Assembly: GCF_963678635.1 (NCBI RefSeq)
Contig: NC_087064.1
Coordinates: 13,115,989-13,179,988 of the forward strand
Reading direction: 5' to 3'
DNA from: Symsagittifera roscoffensis
Taxonomy: Eukaryota; Xenacoelomorpha; Acoela; Convolutidae
DNA length: 64,000 bases
Each line of letters opens with the position of its first letter. The first letter of the stretch is position 1. Shown here one piece after another: positions 39,531 through 51,500 of the stretch. The notes under the pieces are model-generated. The model was not told the origin of the DNA. It did not search any database and was given only the letters and a program-made list of their open reading frames with translations. The position numbers and the translations under genes are program-made.

Positions 39531-42500
39531 GTCAGTACCACTCAATTGTCACCACATGATTATGACGCGGCTCAACCAAGTCGGAATTTAAGTAGACTAA
39601 ATCTCCAAGTAACAGAGTATGACTAGAATAGTATGATTAGACCGGGTGAAAAAATACCAGGTTTTGATAGAACTGATTAAACTAGAGAGGCGAAATAGGG
39701 TCGAGCTAAATAGAGGCGAAAGAGGGTCGAAATAGGGTCGAGTGTGAAATTCAGTTATAAACCCCCCGGTCGCAAATGAGAACGAGTTACACTTCCCATA
39801 TTTTTCCTGAAGTGGCGAATGAAAATGTTCGATTTGCAAGCTATAGTCGATAGAAGTTTTCATCTTCATCTGCAATACAGTTTTGCAGCTACAAAAGTGT
39901 ATTGATTGTCTGGCGTACTCGACTTACAACTCTATGTCGGCCCAATAGCTGCTGTTTTATAATAGAAGCACTGCATTACTTGTTATGCAAATTGAGCTCT
40001 TCTCTTTTTTGGTTCGGATTTCCGACTAAGTTGGACCTGAGTCCTAAAAACGACACAACTCTCTGACTAAAAAAAAGAAAATCATTGTTATTTGATAAAC
40101 GCAAATAAAGGACAGATGTGAAAGATTTTTATTTTTTTTATCTTAGAGTTTTTATTATCTGCGTGCATCAACATTAGTATTAGATCAAATGGTCATAGAA
40201 TTTCACAGTATTGAATAAGAATTTGTTATAAAATATCATAGTGTATAGAAAAGATAATACATACTATTTCATAGTATGAAAAAAAACGCTTGTCATAAAA
40301 ATACCAATTTCAAGATCTTTTAGTTGCTTGTTTCATGGTATGAATTTGCATAGCAAAACCAGGGTAGTCGTGACAACATATTTTTGTCCAAGATATTGGA
40401 ATCGAATTCCGAGCTGATCAAAAATTCAAAAAATTTTAAGGTTTTGTGACACCTGATATCGTACTTCATGAAAAATTAGGTAAGCCAACTGTTTGCTAAA
40501 ATCTTGTTTGAGGGTCTTAATAAAAAACTAGAAAACTTTTTTCTCGGTTAGTTTGAAGTTGAGCTATTGCATTTTGGTGCTAAGAATTAACTTGATATTC
40601 CAAAAATTGATGTTTGTCAGAAATTTTGGGCTGTTAATAAAATGGAGCGTGTCCACCACTAAACATCTGAGAGAAATTTTATTGCATTACTAGGCCAAAC
40701 TGTGCATTCTGTGCTTTGTAAGCGGAATCCGGAACAGGCAAAAATCAGCTTTTTCGCTAGCTGTAATTGCTTGCTGCGGAATCCGTACCAAAACAAATGT
40801 GCCGACAAAATTGACATTACATGAATCCACAGAAAATTTGTTAGTGGAACCCAGTTACATTTCGGAACGTATTTAAAGACTTGTCTCTGGAATCCAGGAA
40901 CATACAGACCCAAAATCCAGTGCACAGTTTGGCCCCGTAATGTAAAAACTTTGCAAGAATCTTGGGAGAATCTTGTGAAACAAAATCTTTATGCTGTAAA
41001 TGTTTTTTGAAAAAAAAACAAATCGGGACTGCAAAATTGGAAGGAGTAGATTCACATAAAGTTCTCGAGATGCTCTAAAGAAAAAAGCGGTAGCTAGACG
41101 AAAGCTTAATATTGTTTGCGCCTGAAGAAATGTCATACCGAATCTCTTGTCTCACAAGCTAACAACCAATGAGCCAGCGAGAGAAGAACTGAACATCCTA
41201 AATTACACTACCGATTGAAATAAAAACAACACATCAAAAAAAAAAAACGTTTAAAAGCACCAAGAAAAGATCATGAAACTCATTGAAGCTCAATTTTTTT
41301 AAAAAGTTTTGAAATGTGCCAGATTTCTTGAAGATATTTTAATGATTTTTAATTCCCTTGAATTCAATTCAATGTGCTTTACATGATGTAATATTTTTAT
41401 AGATTCTGAATTCATTTTTTACCTGGAGGTGTCTTTAAGGCACAAAATCTGCACCAGGACAAAGTCTGTGCAAGCCATTGTTTTCAAGGGCAAAATTGAG
41501 TGCAGTTTCAATTTAAACAAAAACAAACAGATAGTTTTTAAATGTTTCTTCAAATAATAATAGTAATAATAATAAATTGTTTGCAAATTAGATTCCATTC
41601 ATTGTAAAAGTTACTACATTTACAAACAAACGAAATCACATTGCCAGAACGCCGTGGAACTATGCAGCCCGTTTTCAAGCGCCTCTGAACCTGCTATGAC
41701 TTCTGTTATTTTTAAATATCGATAGTTACTCAAGAAATCAAAAAAAAAGATTTAATGATTTAAAGAAGAACAAAATTTTTGAAGCAAAAAAAGGGGAAAA
41801 TTTGAGCAGTATACCTACCCTTGACGGCAAATCTTTTTTTTAAAATACTAATTCTACTCAAAAATGAGTTTAAACAGTTGATAACTTCCTAGAATAAAAT
41901 TGTCCAAAAACTCATGGTTGAAGATTTGTAATTGATATTGTGTGCAGCTCTGAATCTTAGTTACAAAATCTGGGAAGTATTTTAGAACAAAATTGAAAAA
42001 ATTTTCTAAGTCTAACATTTACAGAAGTTTTTGAATTACCCTTTGATTGCACAGGTATCTGCCTAGCTAAAACTCTCTTATTCAAAATTGCATTCAAATT
42101 TTTCTCAATTACAGCTTCCTGGACACTCTTTTCTCAAAACTTTACATAGTAACTTTAATAATTCATAGATATGTAATTCCTTTACGAAGTATTTTTTGCG
42201 TTTTTGTCTCAGTTCTTCGATGCTTTCGTTTCTTCTCTTAAAACAAATAATTTTTAGAAGCCGTTTAATTTTAAATTCATTTGTTTCTAATTTCGTTTTG
42301 TCTGTTGACGCATAAGCCAAAACCCCGTACTGTAAAATGGGTTTCACATAAGCGTTATATGCTTTCAATAGTTGATCTTTACCTAAAACATTCCTCAACC
42401 TGTAATACATCCCACAAAACCTTGACAATTTATTTTCAATTTTTGTAATATGATCAGTAATGGAAAGTTTAGAGTCAGTTTGAACACCTAAGTATCGGAA

Positions 42501-45500
42501 CGATTGTTTTTCTTCAATAATTATTTCATTCATTTTGACATCTGATTTACCGCTGCTCTTCTTAGATAGTATCATTGTTTTTGTTTTATCTTCATTTAAG
42601 GTCAGCTTCTTATTTTCTAGCCAACTTGCTGTTTTGTCCAACGCTTCTTGATGTTTACCGGTTAAGTCCCTGTTTCTTGCTGTTGTTTTTATGACAGTGT
42701 CGTCTGCATATAAAATCAGATTACTTTCACTTTTTTCATTTAGCTCAACATCTTTTATATAAATGATGAAAAGAAGCGGGCCTAGTATGGATCCCTGTGG
42801 TACTCTATAATTAACGTTTTTATTTTGAGTGCGTTTGGTTTTAGTGGCAACGTATTGTTGTCGGTTTTTTAAATAAGATTTTAGAAGATCAAAAACAGGT
42901 CCCCAAAAACCATATGCGTCACATTTCTCAAGTAAAAGATTGTGGTCAACTGTATCAAAGGCTTTCTTAAGGTCAATGAATGTGCACTATGTCTTCGTGG
43001 TATTAGAGTCCCCATCTTGACGCACTTCTTCTATTAGGGTTATCAAAGCATCATTTGTACTCCTTTTTGATCTGAACCCAAACTGGCAATTTTGTAGTAA
43101 CTGATACTTAGTGAGATAATGGTTCATTCTGTTATGAATGACCCGCTCAAAAATTTTACCAACAACTGGTAAAAGAGAAATTGGCCTGTAATTTGAAGGG
43201 TCTATATCATTGCCCTCTTTGAAGAGAGGTTTAATTTTAGCCATTTTGAAACAGTCTGGAAAGACTTGTCTATCCAAACATTTTTGTAAAAGTTTTGTCA
43301 AAACTGGAAGCAAAACTGGACAAATTTTTTTCAAGTAATCGTGATTAAGTCCATATGTATCCAAACTAAACTTTTTTTTTAGCGATTCGAATATGTTTTA
43401 AATTTCTTTTTGCGTTATATCAGCTAAAAACATTGAATTAATTTGCTTTCTGACTCTTAATTCTTTTGAAGTATTAAAATTCCTCGCCAATTTTTCTCCA
43501 ATAATTGCAAAGAAGTCGTTAAATTGATCAACATTTATGTTTTTTTTTCTTCCTGGTCGTTGTTTTTGGTAGCACATGTTAGGTCATCATACATAGGGAA
43601 AAATTCTCTGCTGTTGTTGTTGGATTCCAATCGTAATTTGTTTTGATAAAATGCTTTTTTTCCGACTCAGCATTTTGCGAACTAATTTACTTTGAGATTC
43701 AAATTTACTTCTAGCTTCAGCGGTTCCAGTTTTTTTAAAAAAATTTCCTAAATCGGTGCTTTTTCGATGCTGCATTTTTCAATTCATTGTCAACCCAGTG
43801 CTTCGAAGTTTTTCTATTTGATGTTTTTTCTGGTAAAAAAGATTCAATGTTATTTCTGAGCTTTTCATTCAACAATAAAAAAAGCTCATCGCAATTAAAT
43901 TGGCTAATTTTTGTTTCAACTTCAAATAAATTTTCATTTAAAGACTCATTTAGTTCTTTCAGAAAAGATTCCAATTCAAGTTTGTACCATGGTCGGGCTT
44001 TGTAATAAAATGTTTATTTTTGCATGTTTGTGCTGTTGCGTTTAAAATAACTCCATAATGATCAGTTACCGATGTTTTAAAGATGGTTACTGATTTTTTT
44101 ACATTGGAAAAAACAGATCTATACACGTCTTGCTGGTCTTAGTTTCTCTGGTTGCTTTATTTCCTTTTTGTAGGAACAGATCGTTTCCATTTAATATACT
44201 TATAAGTTCGGAGATTCGTTTACTCTTTCTCAAAACATTAATGTTAAAGTCACCACAAAGTAAATGATGTGTAGATGGTGCCACTATAATATCATCAAAA
44301 ACCTTTTGTAGTATAAGTAGTGTCTGAGTTTTTACCGCGCTAGGAGAAATGAAAACACACGTAAAAATTGTATTTTTTAGTTTTTCATTTGTAATTTTGA
44401 CGCTTAATAATTGAATGTTGTTACAACTTGTTCTTTTTTTATTTCATAATTTATTCCACATTTTATATATAAGCATATGCCTCCTCCTCTACGCTTACGA
44501 GAACTTTCAATGAGAGGTTGATTTTCTTTTATTTTGAAAATTTTGAAATTCTGGTTTGGTGAAAGCCCGGTTTCGGTGCAACATATAACGCTAGTCAAAT
44601 AATTTAGTTGAGATAGGCTAACTTGAAATTCGTCTATGTTTTTTGGTATTGATCTTATATTTTGCAAAAGAACCTGCTCAGTGGTATTCATGATATACTG
44701 CCTTTTGTATCTTTGTTGATCTGAGATAGAAAAAAAAAAAACAAATGATGATCAAAAAATCACGAACTCCCACGGTTGGCCCGAAAGTTTTTCCCTTCTA
44801 CCTCCCTATGTTTCATACGTTGTTCTTGTATGTAAGCAATATCCTAAAAAGTGCCGTTTTAGAAACAAAACTTTCTTGATTTGCCGTATTTTCACTTTAA
44901 CTTCTTCACTGTAGAGACCTGAAGTTTCCTCATTTACATCCAAGTTTTACACCAAAAAAATAATAATCATAATAAAATTGAAACTTAGGTAAATTTTAAT
45001 TTCCAGATAGAAAATAAAGTTTTCATTTAGTGTCAACTCCGCGTTATCACAGAGCACACCAAAGTTCACTCGCATAACCAGTCCATTAGCCGCTTTCCAG
45101 GCTTAGAGGTCGCGTTATCACAACCAACCTGGAGCGCTCGCTTTATCACAAGCAGGGCAAATGGAACTGACACTCTGATTTTAAACATAAATTGATTATG
45201 ACTAACAATATGAAACAAACAAAAAGTTTGGGTTAAATTGTTCCTGGCATAATTTGACTTATTTGAAATTTTAAACCAAATTGTGAAAAGTGGGGAAAAA
45301 ATCCAAAAAGTCACTTCCTTAGTACAAAGGAAAAGAAAATAAAAGCAATAGTATAATTAATATAAACAAGTTAACAAGTCAAGTAAGTGCAGATTTGCAC
45401 GGCGTTTTAGTATCAACTCATTTTATCGTTCATTTTATCATAACACAATGTATGAAATATTCAACAAAAAGTTTCAAATCGTGTAACTGATTAGAGTTTA

Positions 45501-48500
45501 TGAGTCTATTTGTTGCTCATATATGGTTTTTTGCCCTCCGGTGAGACTCTATCGCTTGTACCTCTGCTGCTTTTGATAATCTCAACAAATTTTCTTTTGA
45601 TCGCATTTGGTTCCAATTTATTAAGATCATCCAAGCTTTTGATTTTTATATACTTTTTCGATCCATTTTCACCAGTAACTGCAACTGATACAATGCAATT
45701 GTTGGTCACCGTCTCCAACCCCATTCGAACAGCAGTTGCTTTGATCTCTGCGTCAGCTTTAGACAATGTTTCATTTAAAATAATAAACTTTTGGTTTATT
45801 GGGTTGACCTTTTTTCTAAGAGCCCTTCTTTTTTTCCAGACTTGGGTTTTGTCCTCGAAGTAAATGAATTTGCATATTACGCTGGACGGAAAATACCTGT
45901 ATCACCAGGCAGGACATGGCAAGATTTCACACCTTCATACTTAATTAATATACCCAAAAAACTCTTGAAAAATTTTAGTGTTTCCATTGTTACGTCTCTC
46001 ACATTGCGCGCATCGTAAGGAGGATTCAATATTATAATACTATCTTTTCTTGAATATCTTTCCTGAGCACGCAGTCGTTCCTGCATGTCCCGTTGATTTT
46101 TTTCCAATTCTTGAATACGCAATTGTTGAGCACCCGAAATCATTTTAAGACCATCAATTTCTTTTTGTAGCTCGCTCACCTTAGTGTCACTTGTTTTACT
46201 CACGGAACCTCGAGCAGGGATGGAGCTAACTGACGTTCCCACCAAAACATCTTGTTGATCCACATCCATGATAGATAAGCCATCAAATAAATATTTTAAA
46301 AAAAAAAAAATAATAAATGTAACTTGGATATCAAAAATTAGGATATTTATTAATTGAATAAAGTCAATCAGAAAAATTTTTGGAAGATTTAAGCTCAATT
46401 GTTTTAAATCAAATCGACCTCAGGCTTCTTAATAATCAATTACTTTTATCAATGTCAAGTTTTGGGATTGTTTTTAAACGAAAGTTTTGGCCAGAAAGAG
46501 ATTTCGCAAGAGATTTTATTTCATTTCAAGTTTCATTTCAAATTTCAATTCAAATTTGTGTCTTTTTTTATTCGAGGTCAACCGACTGTTCGCTCTTTCG
46601 CGTTCTCTCTGTCAGTGTCTTTTGTTCCAAATATTTAACAATGTTTCTTCAAATTTTGTCAGTGTATTTTGTACCAATTGTTTTAAAATGTTTCTTCAAA
46701 TTTTGTCAGCGTCTTTTGTTCGAATAAAATTATTCGGATGATGATATTTAGTGTTCTTCTATTGGAGCTTCTGGTTCCTGTGGTACATGGTGTGGGCACT
46801 CAGTCCCATGCCCATATTCTGTGGCTTCTACATCTTCTTCATGCTGGCCATGGTACCCAGCTGCATCTCCAGGCAAGTTGATCCAAATTGATCCAAATTG
46901 CATCTAAACATTTCTAAATTTTGATCAATGTCAAGTTGTCTATGTAGAACAAGCAAAATTTAGCACACATTTTTGAAAAATTCCCGCTCTCGTGGAGAAT
47001 CTCCAAGGCTTAACCTAAATTTTTGTTTATTTATGTCTATTGACTTCGACTTTTCTGCATTCTGATGGTTTCTATAAGCTATACTAGTTAACCTTCTAGA
47101 TTAACTTCGATTACCCATATGCGTCTGTAGCCGAATTTTCAATTTTCTTGAATTTTTCAAGACTGTTTTTTGAGTCGTCGACCAAATTAATTTCTTAACT
47201 TCTATAAAACCAACACCATGCAAATGTTTCCAAAAAATGTTTTCTGAGCTTTTTTAAAAGTTATGACCAAAAACGTTTTTGGCGCGCGCTAACCCTTGAA
47301 GTTTGGAGCATATATTGGCGCCGAAAACGCCCGTAGAAGTCTTTTGGGTCACTCCGAGACATAAAATGTAGCAATTGTTAGTCAGGCTATTGAAAAGTAC
47401 TCTCGGGTGGCAAGGGTTTTGCCTGCCTGCCTAACCACCCCCCCCCCCGGCCCCACCCGTCTGAGCTGTAAATCCTGCCCTGCGTGTTTTTGGTTTCTAC
47501 ATTTCAACGTTATATTCATAGTTATCATAGTTATCTTTGTCGTTGTTGCTCTTTGTATAGTGTGTTCGGCATGATGGGCTACTACTACTACACCCGGAGA
47601 CTACTCCTCTTCCACCTGGGGTTCGCCCTCTCCGCCCTCCTCGTGGCCATCCTCGGAATCATACTCGTGTTCGTCCTCTGCGATCCAGTCGACACGTAAG
47701 TACAATAAGAAAAACCCAGACACACTGTAAAAAAAACAACTAAAGTTGAGCAGAGCGGTTTTCTTATCATACATATAATTTTCGGTTTTCTTTGAGTTGC
47801 CAAAAATCGAAAACAGTTTTTTATCTATTTATTTTGGGGGGATGCTTTTAACAAGCAAGCCCAAGCCCACAGAGAATTGGGCTTTGGCTTGTTCGGTACG
47901 ACGTCGCCTTAGAGGAGTGGGAAGGAACTAAAGGGAAATATGAGTTTTTTGCCCGATTTTACCCGGGTTGACCAAAACTTCTTATCATACAATTTCCATA
48001 TATGAAAAAATTCTTCCCATACAGTTCCATACAGTTCCATAGTTACAGAGAACTGTATGAAGTCCCTATGATAAGCATTTTTTCATATATGAAAATTGTA
48101 TGACAAGTTTTTTTCCAAAAACCAAAAAGTTAAATTTTTCTCATTTGAATTTCTGAAAAACTTTGGTTTGTAATCGTAACCGAACGCAACTGACATATAC
48201 CTTGGTTTACTCACAGCACCAATGGTTGGACATTATTGCTTTTACAATGCATAGAAAATGACCTGAAAGTAACAAACTCTTAAATTTTGGCAAAGTTTTT
48301 CAAAAAAAATTTGAACATTAAGATTACCAGATATTGGTCAAGACATACATAAACATGCCAAACAAAAGAATTAAGAGTTTTCAGCGTTTTTGAGAAATAT
48401 ATATCAAGTATGAAAAGGAAAAAAATCCAACATTAGTGTATCCAGGACTACGTTATGCACACAAAAAATTAAAGTTATCAGGCAAAAAAAAAGTAACAAA

Positions 48501-51500
48501 AGAGTACAAAATTCGATTTGCGGTTGAAAAAAAATTTTTCGGGTTAATTTCAAAACTATTTTACTGCAAATTTTTGTGTCGTCATCAAAAAAATGCTAGT
48601 TATACAATTTTCATATATGAGAATTGTATGTTAAGCATTTTTTCAAAATCAAAAACCTCGGTTCTTTCATCACAAAACTGTTTTATTGGAATCAAACAGC
48701 CGCAGAATTTAGTTTATATCTTTTATCAACCATTTTTCGAAAACGTAGGAAAATTGTTCGACAAGCATTTTTCCATACACTTGATGTATGGAATTGTATG
48801 ATAAGCAGTTTCGGTGTATGGAGGTCAACCCGGGAATGTTCCTCTAAGAACTTTGTAAAGAGTTGAGTGTAGTGTAATGCAGTGAGGTTTATCATGTTTG
48901 TATTTCAAAACAGAAAAAAAAAACATTTGATTTATCTGCTCGTTTACATTTCATAAAATTGATAATTTGTAGAGCCGTTAAGTTTGTTGCAAAAAATCAT
49001 GAGTAAGTTTCGATCAAAGGGGGCATGTTTTACAGCATCGTTTACGCGTCAGACAACCAATGTCCCGAACCGGTAGGTTGCAAAGGTTAATGTTGGAGTT
49101 TTTATACCACATTTCGGCTATCAACCTTACATTGTGGAATCGGTTTTTTTATTGCAAACTAACAATGTGCTTGTGTCGCAAACAAAATTTAACTCTATGA
49201 TTCAACTTTTCGCAAAGGGTCGTACGACTATTATTTGGGGTTCATCGCCTATGGCGCATCCCAAGTGGATTAAGCGTACGATGAAACGCTGAAACACCTG
49301 TTCCCAAAAATAATTCATTTTATTTGTGTGGTGAATGGAGTTCACAACCTGGCCGATACTGTTAGAAAGAGCTTCCCTCTCGTCAACAAGTTCATTATGA
49401 ATTCTAAGAGATTTTTAGAAAAATTCCTAAAATTGTCAGTATTTTAGAAATTTTGTGCCATCACTCAAAGCCCCATCAAGGTTCGTGGTCTCAAGGTGGT
49501 GTACATGGGTCGAAGCTGTTGAAGCTGTGGTGTACATGGGTCGAAACTTCTATGCTGAAAAATTTTTCGGGAAATGTTACCTATAATTGAAACAAGTGGA
49601 ATTTGTGAAAAAAATTCCTAGGAAACAATCTGCGATATTTTTGATGAAAATTTAGCTGAACAGGAGGATTAAGTGTGTTGCGTTAATTTGAACTACAAAA
49701 TGCTCTCACAATCAATAAACAGTTTACTCTGCTGAATGGATTTTGATCTCGAACACTTAATTGGACTACACAAGAAAACTAGCATTTGTGATGGAGAAAA
49801 TACTGGCCGTATTGAAATTATTCAAGTGGCTCAAAAACTGAAGCCGGTTGCACCTATTGCAACTGAGTTTTGAGTTTCAACTTGAAACACGAAGGACTGT
49901 TTTGCTGGCAAAAAACTACCACATGAAAATTGCGATGTTGAGATATCGTTCTCAATATATATTCGGATGTTCTGTCAAACTCGACATTCGTTCACAGAAA
50001 ATTCATTGCAAATGACTTTGTTCTGTTACTGTAAAAATCGTTGTAAAAATGAGAGTGTTATTTTCAGGTAACGATTTAGTTGAAGAAAACGTTTTTTTAA
50101 GTTTTTAAAGTTCGGGGCCTGAAAATAAGTGTATAAAAAATTGATGAAAAGTCGATTTAAATCAGTTTTTTTGTTACTAAAATCCGAAGGAAATTAAAAA
50201 CAAAGAAATGGCAAAAAGATTTTAAATCAATTTAGATGATTTTAATGCTAGATTTTGTCTCAAACTAAATAAAATTTACATCAATTCAAAACAAATTTTT
50301 TTAGGTTTCTGCTACCTGATATTATGAAATCGAAGGGAAATCAACGTATTTAGCGTCTAAACGCTTATTAATAAGTTTTTCTTATTCATATGATCGCTCA
50401 CGCGCTTATACCACAAAATATATTGCCCGTTAATCATACTGACTCGGCTAAGTTGGTATTTTTCAAAACTCCATACAAAATTTAGATGAAAACGTCAATA
50501 TATTTTGGATGGTATGAAAAATTATACGAAAAAAAACAATTATTTGGAATTTAGTGTAACTTTTATATCGTTAAAAATATTTTGATAATATTTTACCTCG
50601 AAACCTATTATAATCGATGATTGACTTCCTTGCGGGAAAGTATCAATCAAAAATTTCAATTTTATAAAGAAGAATTTTTTATAGGGGTTACGCTGCCAAG
50701 AGTTTCCGGAAAGTTTAAGCTTTCAAAGAACAGCAGTACTGATTTTAAGAAATTGCCGATTTCATCCTTTAACTATCTGAAAGCTATCTTTTATTTGTCC
50801 TGGATCCGTTATTTATTTTAATCCATTATTTACATGAAACTGTTTTATATAGCGCAAAGGATAACTTCTGGCGCTTCATTACATGGAATAACGCAGCCAA
50901 CCGGAAGGTAGGTGGTTTACAAAATCAAACATTACAACAATTACAGGCCGCTATAATATCATACTTTCAAGTGTTGATGAACTAAGTGAAGTATTTTTTT
51001 TTCAGAAAAAGTTTCTAGAAGTTTCAGTTTAATTTTTCGCTGTTTAACTTCTGATTTCTTATTAGGTTGCGATCAAAATCATTTGCTAAAAGAAGAGAAA
51101 ATATGCTCTCCGGCTCTCCTAGGGAGTTTACCTTTTGATGCAGTTTTCTTCGATTCGGTTCACTTTTTTATTAAAAAAAACTTCTCAGAAAGAATAAGAG
51201 GAACTTTTGATGTGATATCGCATCTTTAATATAATTAATTAATTAATTAATTAAATTATAATTAAAAACAGAAAATTTTACATTTCGGTAAATATGGCTG
51301 CGCTCATATTTTCCAGCGATTCTTAAACAGTAAATGGCAACTGATTTGTTTAGTATTACGACTGGTACGACAGACTTGACAATCCTTTCTTCGAGTACAC
51401 AAGAGACATACCAATGTTCCAAATGAAGTGAGTTAGACAGTGGGAACTTATAAACAATGAAAATGCACAAAAAATCATATATTAAGAGTCATGCACGTAC

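Larger units (their letters stand above)
42105..46735 (-). mobile_element. LINE (non-LTR retrotransposon), Jockey/CR1-like group, decayed
   Basis: Sense is the minus strand. From 5' to 3': 47-bp tandem repeats (46733-46611), ORF1 with coiled coil, an apurinic-type endonuclease, and a reverse transcriptase. Organisation and RT motifs fit the Jockey/CR1 supergroup. The RT part has only one stop codon, so the copy is not very old. I did not find a convincing 3' tail. Confidence 0.85.
39531..46751 (+). other. tetraspanin-like intron 1 (7.2 kb)
   Basis: Begins gtcagt and ends gatatttag. The first 2.5 kb (39531-42104) is AT-rich with no gene recognised; the rest is occupied by an antisense LINE (42105-46735). 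The 3' splice site has a weak pyrimidine tract because the LINE ends about 16 bp before it. Confidence 0.55.
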
